Part shown: in pieces, positions 1 through 7,488 of the stretch
How the letters are laid out: every line of letters begins with the position of its first letter
How positions within the stretch are numbered: the first letter of the stretch is position 1
From: Pseudoflavonifractor sp. An184
GTDB taxonomy: Bacteria > Bacillota > Clostridia > Oscillospirales > Oscillospiraceae
NCBI RefSeq assembly: GCF_002160305.1
Contig: NZ_NFKI01000031.1
Location: 1 to 40,879 of the forward strand
Direction: 5' to 3'
Length of the DNA stretch: 40,879 bases
Notes under the pieces: model-generated
What the model saw: the letters and a program-made list of their open reading frames with translations, nothing else
Databases searched by the model: none
What the model was told of the DNA's origin: nothing
Position numbers and translations under genes: made by a program

Positions 1-153
1 GCCCCCAACTACACCTTCACGGCGGACAACGCCATGGACATCGTGCGCAAGGAGACCGGCCTGGTCTTTGCCCAGGTGCTGGAGTGCGCCGGCGTCTATA
101 AGCGCACCCCGGAGGGACAGGCGGCCTTCCTGCGCTTTATCCAGCAGGTGTAA
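1..153 (+). CDS. C-terminal end of an unidentified protein (5' truncated by window)
   Basis: An open frame runs from base 1 to a TAA at 151-153 and encodes the last 50 residues of a protein, ending in FLRFIQQV. Its GC-rich third positions and the strong terminator 28 bases after the stop support a real gene. No motif is visible in the fragment and I do not recognise the family. It converges on the metallophosphoesterase gene. Confidence 0.6.
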   Translation, partial: APNYTFTADNAMDIVRKETGLVFAQVLECAGVYKRTPEGQAAFLRFIQQV

Positions 154-180
154 ACGGACGCGGTCCAAGAGAACAGAAAA

Positions 181-221
181 CATCCCGGCTTCGGCAGACC
201 GCCGAAGCCGGGATGTTTTTT
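181..221 (+). terminator. Bidirectional rho-independent terminator
   Basis: A perfect 15-bp stem (181-195 with 201-215, arm CATCCCGGCTTCGGC) closes a 5-base loop and is followed by TTTTTT. Four A residues precede the left arm, so the same hairpin can stop transcription from the minus-strand gene ending at 235. It separates two convergent genes. Confidence 0.9.
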
Positions 222-234
222 GCATGCCATTTCG

Positions 235-825
235 TCAGTAGTCGAATTTGCAGTAGTCGTAGGCGTTGATGATGTTGGTTGTCCCCCGCACCGTCCACTG
301 GGGGATGTTGACCCCGTAATTTCGGTGGATGTGGCCGTGGACGAAGTACTTGGGCTGGTACCGGTCCAGAAGCCCCACGAAGCACTGAAAGCCCTGGTGG
401 GAGGGGGTGTCAAAGTCGTTGATATGCCGGGCGGGGGCGTGGGTGAGCAGGATGTCGAACCCCTTGTTTTTCCACAACTGGAACTGCATTTTCCGGATGC
501 GGCGGCTCATCTGCCCCTCGGTGTACATATTGCGGCCGTTCTGATAGCGGTGGGAGCCGCCCAGCCCCAGAATCCGCACGCCGCCGCAGACCACGATGCG
601 GTCCTCCGCGCAGATGCAGCCCTCGGGCGGTGAATCCAGAAAGCTGTCGTTGTGGTTGCCCCGGACGTATACCACCGGGCAGCGGGCCAGGGTGGCGAGA
701 AATTCCAGGTACTCCCGCCGCAGATCCCCGCAGGCCAGAATCAGGTCAAACTCGCTCAGCTTGCCCGGGGTGTAGTAGTCGTAGTAATAGGAGGACTCCT
801 TGTCCGCGACAGCCAATACTCTCAT
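235..825 (-). CDS. Calcineurin-like metallophosphoesterase
   Basis: A 196-residue cytoplasmic protein with the metal-binding blocks of the calcineurin-like phosphoesterase superfamily in order: ACGDL near residue 32, VRGNHND near 54, LLTHAP near 127 and VHGHIHRNYG near 165. The substrate cannot be told. The usual first DxH motif is replaced by ADKES at residues 7-11, so the first metal-binding His is not evident. I chose the ATG at 825 because AGGAGG lies 9 bases upstream; a start 14 codons earlier has no such site. The gene follows the ParB/BMP gene by 48 bases on the same strand and may share its transcript. The terminator at 181-215 ends it. Confidence 0.85.
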   Translation of the reverse strand: MRVLAVADKESSYYYDYYTPGKLSEFDLILACGDLRREYLEFLATLARCPVVYVRGNHNDSFLDSPPEGCICAEDRIVVCGGVRILGLGGSHRYQNGRNMYTEGQMSRRIRKMQFQLWKNKGFDILLTHAPARHINDFDTPSHQGFQCFVGLLDRYQPKYFVHGHIHRNYGVNIPQWTVRGTTNIINAYDYCKFDY

Positions 826-873
826 GTCTCCGCCCTCCTGTCCAGACAGCGGGCGGCGTTCCCCCATCCGGTG

Positions 874-2811
874 TTAAGTGTCAGTCTGTTTTTCCTTGGT
901 GGAGGGGACCCCCACAATGCCCACCGTGGCCTTGGCGGCCTCGCTCAGCTCCTCATAGGTGGGAATGGCGCCCACAATGTTGTCCACCAGCCAGTCCATA
1001 TTGATGATGTCCTCTGTGCTCAGAGTGTCGGAGGCTCCGATCACCTGCCGGCCGCCCTGTGCGTACAGGGGACCGTGGAAAGGATGGCAGTTCCCGCTGC
1101 AGATCCCGTCCCGGAGGATGGCGGCCAGCTTCTGGGTGCTGTCCGGCAGCTTATCCGAGCAGCACAGCTCCACCACGCCGGCGGACATGCCCCAGTAGTA
1201 GTTCAGGGCCTTCCGGCTCTCCTGGTACTCCGCCTGGAAGGACTTGTTTCGGATGCGCCGCAGCAGCTCCTCATAGTACACGCCCCACCGCCAGACCGGC
1301 ATGGCCAGGTTCACCTGGCCGTCCTCCCCCACCAGGGAGAGGCCGAAGCTGCTGTCCTTCCAGCCCCCCAGCTTGGTGAGGTCCTGGGCGGAGATGAGGC
1401 GGATGCCCCGGTCGGTCAGACGCTGGACCGCCGTCTCCCCGCTGGACACGGAGGACCACTCCAGATAGACCCGGGTGCGGGGATTGGTCAGCTGGACCCC
1501 CAGAGCGAAGGCGTTGATGGAGGCCACTTGGCCGAAAATGGGGTAGTCCCCCACATAGCCGATGCTGTCTCCGCCGGCCAGCGCCCCCGCGATGGCGCCG
1601 CTGATGAACTTCACCTCGTACATCCGGGCGTAGTAGGTGCGGATGTAGCGGTGGGAGGTGTTCAGCGAGCAGTTCAGGATGAGCGCCTCCGGGTGGTCCA
1701 CCGCCGCCCGCAGGCTGGAGGGGAGGAGACGGGGGGAGGTGGTGAAGAGCACCTGACAGCCCTCTGCGATGGCCTGTTCCATCACCACCAGGGGGTCGCC
1801 GTCCAGGGTGTTGCAGTAGGCGCAGGTCGCCACCTCGCCGGCAAAGACCCGCTCCAGATGCCGGCGGCCCAGCTCATGTCCATAGGTCCATCCGGAGGTC
1901 TCCGGCGCCTTGTCGTGGAGAAAGGCCACCTTCAGGGGCTTTGGGGCCGCCTTCGGGAGCATCTTGGAGAGCAGGTCCCGCTTCCGGGTCTCCTCCTCGG
2001 GGGTCAGCTTCACGTCGATGGGCTCCTCCTCCTGCTGGAGGGTGATCTCCTCCCAGGCCCGGGCCACCGCCCGCCGGATCTCCTCGCCGCTGACGCCCCG
2101 AAGGCTGGGGTAGCCGTAGATCTCCATGTAGGCCAGCATGGCGTCCCCCACCGTGGAGGTGAGCTGCCGGCCGCCGTTGTCCTCATAGGCCCGGCGGAAG
2201 TAGTAGTAGGCGGTGGAGAAGCCGCTGCGCTCCTCGTCGGTCCAGGGGTCGCCCACCCGCTTGCCCACCAGCTCCTGGAGCCGGATGTAGCTGCCCGGCT
2301 TGGAGAACTCGATGAAGTTGATCCGGCTGCACCGGTAAAAATCGATCAGCTCATAGTACAGCTCGGACTCCCGGCTGTCCGTCCGCTTGGGCAGGATGCG
2401 GGTCACATGGGCGTAGATGCTGTCCGCCTCAAAATACTTGAGGACGCTGACCCGCTTGTTCCCCTCCGTCACATAGTAGCGGTTCAGGTACTCATAGGCG
2501 GAGATGGGGTCCCGGATGCCCTCCTCCAGCTGGGACTGGCACAGCTTTTTCCACTTGAAGGCAAACTCCGACTCCTCCTCCATCAACGGCATGAAGTTCC
2601 GGGCGAAGGCCTGGGTCCGCCCGTCCGTCTGGGTGCCCACCACAAACTCCAGCGGCACCTGGATGGTGCCCAGATCCACCGTCCGCAGCAGATCCTCTTG
2701 TGAGACAAATTCGTCCAGAACAGGGAGGTAGGGGTACTCTCCCTTGGCGGTGCAGGAGCGAAATTCCTTCTGCGCCCGTTTCAGAGCGTCACGGTAATAC
2801 TCAGAGGGCAT
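874..2811 (-). CDS. ParB/Srx-like domain fused to BMP (Med/PnrA-type) ligand-binding domain, cytoplasmic
   Basis: A 645-residue protein with no signal peptide or lipobox. The N-terminal part (about 20-150) resembles a ParB/sulfiredoxin-like fold: a hydrophobic segment LGTIQVPLEFVVGT, then YYVTEGNKRVSVLKYF, which matches the ParB E-G-N-(K/R)-R signature. A helical linker (about 150-290) follows. The C-terminal part (about 295-600) looks like the BMP/PnrA solute-binding domain, with phrases such as VAFLHDKAPETSGWTYGHELG, KFISGAIAGAL and GYVGDYPIFGQVASINAFALG. In ordinary importers BMP proteins are secreted lipoproteins that bind nucleosides. Here the lack of an export signal and the ParB-like fusion point to an intracellular sensor or regulator, which is inference. 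Start ATG at 2811 with GGAAAGGA about 8 bases upstream. It probably leads an operon with the metallophosphoesterase. Confidence 0.75.
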   Translation of the reverse strand: MPSEYYRDALKRAQKEFRSCTAKGEYPYLPVLDEFVSQEDLLRTVDLGTIQVPLEFVVGTQTDGRTQAFARNFMPLMEEESEFAFKWKKLCQSQLEEGIRDPISAYEYLNRYYVTEGNKRVSVLKYFEADSIYAHVTRILPKRTDSRESELYYELIDFYRCSRINFIEFSKPGSYIRLQELVGKRVGDPWTDEERSGFSTAYYYFRRAYEDNGGRQLTSTVGDAMLAYMEIYGYPSLRGVSGEEIRRAVARAWEEITLQQEEEPIDVKLTPEEETRKRDLLSKMLPKAAPKPLKVAFLHDKAPETSGWTYGHELGRRHLERVFAGEVATCAYCNTLDGDPLVVMEQAIAEGCQVLFTTSPRLLPSSLRAAVDHPEALILNCSLNTSHRYIRTYYARMYEVKFISGAIAGALAGGDSIGYVGDYPIFGQVASINAFALGVQLTNPRTRVYLEWSSVSSGETAVQRLTDRGIRLISAQDLTKLGGWKDSSFGLSLVGEDGQVNLAMPVWRWGVYYEELLRRIRNKSFQAEYQESRKALNYYWGMSAGVVELCCSDKLPDSTQKLAAILRDGICSGNCHPFHGPLYAQGGRQVIGASDTLSTEDIINMDWLVDNIVGAIPTYEELSEAAKATVGIVGVPSTKEKQTDT

Positions 2812-3100
2812 AGCGTCATTCCTTTCCAGCGATAGAAGCGATCGGCGGATTGAAAGGGACAGTTGGTGAGGGGGACGCGGAGCCTCAGGCTGTGCTGGGC
2901 GAGATATTCAGATTTTTCCTTGCCCTGTTGGCGGAAATACGATCTCCTCTGTCCGTCGGAGCAGGGACAGGCCCTCACCCGGGCAGCCGTCAGAAAATAG
3001 TTCCGCATGTGGATCTCCACATAGGGCGTCTCCCGTTTCCTCTATGAGGATATCACAGCCGCCCCTGAAATTCAACTGAAACGAAGCACGGTCCGTTTCC

Positions 3101-3937
3101 TTATGCCCGGTATGCTTGGCAGGCCCGCCGGGCCAGCTGGGCGTAGTGGTGGTAGAGCACGCCGAAGCGGTAGACATAGCCGGGTTTCCACGGCTTGGCC
3201 TTTCCGCAGAAGTGGAGGATGGCGGTGTGCTCCATCACCCAGGGCAGGTCGTGGGCCCCGGCGCTGCGCAGCCGGTAGTTGTTGTAGTTGCGGGCGTCGT
3301 AGTTCCAGAGGGCGTCGTCCAGGGGCAGGATGCGCCGGCCGTACAGGGCGTTGAGCAGGTCCTGGTCGGGGAGCAGCAGCTCCTTTTTATGATCGGCTAC
3401 ATAGCGGAAGATCTCCTCCGGGGCGATCTCCCGGCGGGCGGCGGCCAGGTCCATCAGCAGTACGCCGGAGTTGTAGTAGTCGCTGCCGCTGTTGAGGCGC
3501 ATCCGGTTGACGCTGTTGGCCAGCTCTGTCTTTCCCGTGTGGGCGGCCGCCGCAAAGAGGTTGCCCTCCAGATCGGTCTCCCACAGGGGGCGCAGGGGGT
3601 TGAGCACCAGAATGTCCGGGTCCAGGTAGAGCACCCGGTCCAGCGTGTCCGGCAGCAGGCGGGAGGCCAGCAGCCGGTAGTACATCTCCTTGGGGTACTG
3701 ACGGCTGACAGGGGCGCCCTGAAACAGGGCGTCATCCACCCGCACCGGGAAAAAGCCATAGCCGAAGGCGGCGCACAGCCGCTCCACTCCGGCCAGCCCC
3801 TCCGGAGAGACGGCGCTCTGGAGCAGATACAGATCCATGTGCTCCCCGGGGTTGTTCAAACGAAGGGAGGTGAGCAGAACATGGAGCTGAGGCAGATAGT
3901 GCTCGTCCAATGCTGCTAAAATGGAAATGGCGTCCAT
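3101..3937 (-). CDS. Glycosyltransferase family 8 (LPS/general-stress type)
   Basis: A 278-residue soluble GT-A type glycosyltransferase. Visible GT8 features are the metal/UDP-sugar DxD in YLDPDILV (residues 104-111), preceded by YYRLLASRLLP; DYYNSGVLLMDL; LLLPDQDLLNALY; and the C-terminal HFCGKAKPW block. These place it with the GT8 enzymes that transfer glucose or galactose from UDP-sugars to surface glycans; the acceptor is unknown. Length is normal for the family. The ATG at 3937 has AAAGGAG about 8 bases upstream. It is separated by 289 bases from the downstream ParB/BMP gene and by 125 bases from the upstream tetR-type gene, both on the same strand, and I see no functional link. Confidence 0.9.
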   Translation of the reverse strand: MDAISILAALDEHYLPQLHVLLTSLRLNNPGEHMDLYLLQSAVSPEGLAGVERLCAAFGYGFFPVRVDDALFQGAPVSRQYPKEMYYRLLASRLLPDTLDRVLYLDPDILVLNPLRPLWETDLEGNLFAAAAHTGKTELANSVNRMRLNSGSDYYNSGVLLMDLAAARREIAPEEIFRYVADHKKELLLPDQDLLNALYGRRILPLDDALWNYDARNYNNYRLRSAGAHDLPWVMEHTAILHFCGKAKPWKPGYVYRFGVLYHHYAQLARRACQAYRA

Positions 3938-4062
3938 GAAAAATTTCTCCTTTCCGATCCCGGCCGCGCGGGAAGCGTTGGGAATCAGTTGTATGGTTGC
4001 AGTAGATGGAAGTCAAAATCACTGGGAAGAGTGGTAGAGAGGCTGTTTCCGAAGCGTGAACG

Positions 4063-4674
4063 TCAACCTCCAGGCAATTTGGAGGCAGGAGTCTCCCCCA
4101 TCAGACGAAGAGCCGCGCCCCGGACGTGGTCCTTCAGCAGCTGATCCACAAATTGGATCAAAGCCTCCGGGCTCTCCTGGATCTCCCCCAGCAGCCAGTC
4201 CTCCATCATGCCGGCCAGCGCCCCCACATAGACCTTGGTCAGCAGCGCGACCTCCCGCTCGTCGGCCGGGTACCGCAGCTCTGCGGCGATCTCCCGGATG
4301 GTGTTCTGGATGATGGCCTGGAGATCAGTCCGGAAAAAGTCCTTCAGGTGTTCCCGGCTCATGGAGTGCAGGGCGCACAGACAGACCGCCCGGTTTTCCT
4401 GAAGATATTGGAACAGCTGAAGCAGGCCGTCCTGCCACAGGGTGACGCCCTCGTGTTCCCGCAGCAAGACCAAGGCCTCCTCCTCGAACATCCACCGCAC
4501 TGCGGCGTAGATATCCTCAAAGTGGTAGTAGAAGTGCTGCCTGGCCATGCCGCAGGCGTGCATAATCTCAGTTACAGTGATCTTGGTCAGCGGCTTTTGT
4601 GCCATCAGCCCCTTGAGGGCGGCGCAGATCTCCCGCTTGGCGGTATCGCTCGCCAGATAGGTCCGTTTTTTCAT
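4063..4674 (-). CDS. TetR-family transcriptional repressor
   Basis: A 203-residue regulator. Residues about 8-50 form the TetR N-terminal helix-turn-helix (KITVTEIMHACGMARQHFYY followed by HFEDIYAAVRWMF). The remainder is the helical ligand-binding and dimer domain, resembling the C-terminal domain of DhaS-like TetR proteins. I chose the ATG at 4674 (MKKRTYLAS), the usual beginning for this group, over an ATG 18 codons upstream that would overlap the promoter. It is divergent from the MMPL exporter operon. A 28-bp palindrome lies over both -35 regions, so it most likely represses itself and the exporter until a ligand releases it. The ligand is unknown. Confidence 0.9.
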   Translation of the reverse strand: MKKRTYLASDTAKREICAALKGLMAQKPLTKITVTEIMHACGMARQHFYYHFEDIYAAVRWMFEEEALVLLREHEGVTLWQDGLLQLFQYLQENRAVCLCALHSMSREHLKDFFRTDLQAIIQNTIREIAAELRYPADEREVALLTKVYVGALAGMMEDWLLGEIQESPEALIQFVDQLLKDHVRGAALRLMGETPASKLPGG

Positions 4675-4718
4675 ACCTGCCCCCCATGCTCTCCCGATGG
4701 GATCTCTTTTTCCATTCA

Positions 4719-4747
4719 AACTTATCACAGATTCAAAAATAGGTCAA
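4719..4747 (-). promoter_or_regulatory. Promoter of the tetR-family gene
   Basis: Read on the minus strand: TTGACC (4742-4747), a 17-base spacer, then TAAGTT (4719-4724). The -35 box lies in the left arm of the 28-bp palindrome, the expected arrangement for autorepression. Confidence 0.65.
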
Positions 4748-4770
4748 GTGTCAGATTTCTGACACTTGAC
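4743..4770. promoter_or_regulatory. 28-bp palindromic operator between tetR-type gene and MMPL operon
   Basis: Two perfect 13-bp arms (GTCAAGTGTCAGA and its complement) flank a TT centre. The right arm ends in TTGAC, the start of a -35 box for the plus strand (TTGACT, 4766-4771), although the -10 on that side is poor. Size, symmetry and position match a TetR-family operator; assignment to the adjacent regulator is inference. Confidence 0.8.
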
Positions 4771-4830
4771 TATATTCTGCATCTTGTATTTACCGCTTCC
4801 ATCTCATATGCTGAAAGAAAATAGGGGCAG

Positions 4831-4930
4831 CCCGGCTGAGAGACGGAGGGCCTTCCGTCCGGCCGGAACCACAGCGGGACAGGGCGTCCCTGACCCGCCG
4901 CAAACCGCTTGCGGCGGGTCCTTTCGATTT
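4831..4930 (+). promoter_or_regulatory. Structured 5' leader of the MMPL operon, attenuator-like
   Basis: The 306 bases between the two start codons hold the promoters and a GC-rich structured leader. A hairpin is centred on GACGGA...TCCGTC (about 4843-4860). Next comes 4874-4898, folding as GCGGG-A-CAGGG-CGT-CCCTG-A-CCCGC. The bases 4892-4903 can instead pair perfectly with 4909-4920 (GACCCGCCGCAA / TTGCGGCGGGTC), giving a 12-bp stem followed by CTTTCGATTT. The two folds compete for 4892-4898, as in antiterminator/terminator switches. The T tract is interrupted, so termination is uncertain. I do not recognise a known riboswitch. Confidence 0.45.
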
Positions 4931-4980
4931 GTCCGGCGCGCCCCGGCGGACAACTGCAGTATTCAGGAGGAATCAACATT

Positions 4981-7488
4981 GTGAGCAAAGACACCGGAAC
5001 AACGTCCTTTTTTGAAAAACTAGCCACATTCATTGTGGATAAACGCAATCTCATCTTCTTTCTCTACGCCTGCGCCCTGATCTTCTGCCTGTTCTCCCGG
5101 AACTGGGTCAGTGTCTGCAACGACATCACGGAGTATCTGCCTGAAAGCACGGAGACCCGCCAGGGGCTGACCCTTATGGAGGAGGAGTTTACCACCTTTG
5201 CCACCGCCCGGGTCATGGTCTCCCATGTAACCTATGAGATGGCGGAGAACTTGGCGGAGCAGATGGAGCAGATCGAAGGGGTCTCCTCGGCCGCCTTTGG
5301 GAGCAGCGATGTCGGCGCGGACACGGAGGAGGACAGCGAGCCGGAGACGCCGGAGGACATCGCGGAGTATTTCAAGGGGGCGGACGCCCTGATCTCCGTG
5401 ACCTTTGACGGGGAGGAGGAGGACGAAATCAGCCTCGCCGCCCTGTCCGCCATTCGGGAGCTGCTGGAGCCCTATGACTTCTACATCGACAGCGCCGTGG
5501 GAAACTCCCAGGCCGCCTCCCTGGCCAATGAGATGGGGATTATTCTGGCGGTGGCGGCGGTGATCATCGTGCTGGTGCTGCTGCTCACCTCCCGCTCCTA
5601 CGCGGAGATCCCGGTGCTGCTGCTCACCTTTGTGGCGGCGGCGGTGCTGAACCTGGGGACGAATTTCATCTTCGGAGAGATCTCCTTTGTGTCCAACTCG
5701 GTGACCGTGGTGCTGCAGCTGGCCCTGGCCATCGACTACGCCATCATCATGCTCCACCGCTTCCTGGAGGAGCGGGAGTACGCCGGGGACCGGGAGGCCT
5801 GCATTGCGGCGGTCAGCGCCTCCATCCCCTCCATCTCCGCCAGCAGCCTGACCACCATCTCCGGTCTGGCCGCCATGATGTTCATGCAGTTCCAAATCGG
5901 GTTTGACATGGGAATCGTTCTCATCAAAGCCATTTTGTTCAGCATGCTGTCCGTTTTTACTCTGATGCCGGGCCTGCTGATGCTCTTTTCCAAGGCCATG
6001 GAAAAGACTCAGCACCGCAGCTTTATCCCCAAAATTGACCGCTGGGGCAAACTCACCCTGAAACTGCGCTATGTGGGGGCGCCCCTGTTCGCGGTGGCTG
6101 TTGTGGCGGGCTTTCTGCTGTCCAACCAGTGCCCCTATGTGTACGGATACAGCCAGATCGAGACTGCCAGGCAGAACGAGACCCAGATCGCGGAGCAGCG
6201 GGTGAACGAGACCTTCGGCACCCAGAATATCATGGCCCTGCTGGTGCCGAAGGGCGACTACGCCAGCGAGAAGGCCCTGCTGAACCGTCTGGAGACCTAC
6301 GACCAGGTGGACTACGCCATGGGACTGTCCAACGTGGAGGTCATGGACGGCTATACCCTCACCGACGCCCTGACGCCCCGGCAGTTTTCTGAGATGACGG
6401 ACCTGGACTACGAGCTGGTGTGCCTGGTATACGCGGCCTATGCGGCGGAACAGGAGGAGTACGGCCGGATCGTAGGCGGGCTGGACGACTATGCGGTCCC
6501 TCTGATGGATATGTTCTTCTTTGCCTACGACAAGGTGGAGGAGGGCTATGTGAACTTGGACGAGGAGCAGCAGGCGGATCTGGACGACCTCTACGTGCAG
6601 CTGTCTGACGCCCAGGAGCAGCTGTTGGGAGAAAATTACACCCGGATGCTGGTCAGCCTGAACCTTCCGGAGGAGGGGGAGGAGACCTTTGCTTTCCTCC
6701 AGACCATCCACCAGGAGGCGGAGCGGTACTACGACGCCGGCAGCGTCTATCTGGTGGGGGACTCCACCAGCGACTATGACCTGTCCGTCTCCTTCGCTCG
6801 GGACAACGTGATGATCAGCGTGCTGTCGGTGGTGTTCGTCATCATCGTCCTGCTGTTCACCTTCCAGTCGGTGGGGCTGCCCCTCCTGCTGATTCTGGTG
6901 ATCCAGGGTAGCATCTGGATCAACTTTTCCTTCCCCGGCATCACCCAGCAGCCTATTTTCTTCATGAGCTATCTGGTGGTGACCTCCATCCAGATGGGGG
7001 CCAATATTGACTATGCCATTGTGATCTCCTCCTGGTACAACGAACTGAAGGGGAGAATGTCCCGTCGGGAGGCGGTCATTCAGGCGCTGAATCTGTCCTT
7101 TCCCACCGTGCTCACCTCGGGGAGCATCCTGTCCGCCGCGGGTTTTCTGATCGGCCGGATCACCACGGAGCCCGCCATTGTAGGCATCGGAGAGTGCCTG
7201 TGCCGGGGAACGCTCATCTCCATGTTCCTGGTCATGTTCATCCTGCCCCAGATCCTGTTTTTGGGGGACCAGGTTGTGGAGCGGACCCGCTTCAATCTCA
7301 AGGTTCCGGAGGTCGGCCGGACGGTCCACGGCACGGTCTATGTGAATGGCCGGGTTCGGGGCCGGATCTCCGGCGTGGTGGACGCCCATATTCAGGGCGT
7401 GATCTACGGCGACGTCTCCGGCATGCTGGAGACCGGAAACTATCAGAACAAGGAGGCTTCAAAAGACAATGAAACGGAACATCAGTAA
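4981..7488 (+). CDS. MMPL/RND-superfamily (HAE3-like) membrane exporter
   Basis: An 835-residue integral membrane protein with the two-repeat layout of the RND/MMPL superfamily: a first transmembrane helix near residues 20-40, an extracytoplasmic loop (about 40-175), a five-helix bundle (about 178-370), a further helix near 375, a second large acidic loop and a second five-helix bundle (about 610-765). Paired intramembrane motifs are seen as LALAIDYAIIMLHRF and GANIDYAIVISSWY, the GxxxDY signature linked to proton coupling. Family members export lipids, peptides or hydrophobic compounds; the substrate here is unknown. I chose GTG at 4981 because AGGAGG lies 10 bases upstream. The hydrophilic tail (about 775-835) carries glycine-spaced repeats ending in GDVSG. 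The 3' end overlaps the next gene by 20 bases. Confidence 0.9.
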   Translation: MSKDTGTTSFFEKLATFIVDKRNLIFFLYACALIFCLFSRNWVSVCNDITEYLPESTETRQGLTLMEEEFTTFATARVMVSHVTYEMAENLAEQMEQIEGVSSAAFGSSDVGADTEEDSEPETPEDIAEYFKGADALISVTFDGEEEDEISLAALSAIRELLEPYDFYIDSAVGNSQAASLANEMGIILAVAAVIIVLVLLLTSRSYAEIPVLLLTFVAAAVLNLGTNFIFGEISFVSNSVTVVLQLALAIDYAIIMLHRFLEEREYAGDREACIAAVSASIPSISASSLTTISGLAAMMFMQFQIGFDMGIVLIKAILFSMLSVFTLMPGLLMLFSKAMEKTQHRSFIPKIDRWGKLTLKLRYVGAPLFAVAVVAGFLLSNQCPYVYGYSQIETARQNETQIAEQRVNETFGTQNIMALLVPKGDYASEKALLNRLETYDQVDYAMGLSNVEVMDGYTLTDALTPRQFSEMTDLDYELVCLVYAAYAAEQEEYGRIVGGLDDYAVPLMDMFFFAYDKVEEGYVNLDEEQQADLDDLYVQLSDAQEQLLGENYTRMLVSLNLPEEGEETFAFLQTIHQEAERYYDAGSVYLVGDSTSDYDLSVSFARDNVMISVLSVVFVIIVLLFTFQSVGLPLLLILVIQGSIWINFSFPGITQQPIFFMSYLVVTSIQMGANIDYAIVISSWYNELKGRMSRREAVIQALNLSFPTVLTSGSILSAAGFLIGRITTEPAIVGIGECLCRGTLISMFLVMFILPQILFLGDQVVERTRFNLKVPEVGRTVHGTVYVNGRVRGRISGVVDAHIQGVIYGDVSGMLETGNYQNKEASKDNETEHQ

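Noticed and set aside
652-2703. A 683-codon open frame on the plus strand
   Set aside because: It is antisense to the ParB/BMP gene, whose protein has clear domains; the plus-strand product is low in complexity with no motif. High GC third positions keep the opposite strand open.
2781-3020. A 79-codon minus-strand frame between the GT8 and ParB/BMP genes
   Set aside because: No ribosome site, no recognisable domain, and it overlaps the start of the ParB/BMP gene. The 289-base gap appears non-coding.
4815-4880. TPP riboswitch, because of a CTGAGAG motif in the exporter leader
   Set aside because: The second conserved half of the TPP aptamer is absent. The region is kept only as an unidentified structured leader.
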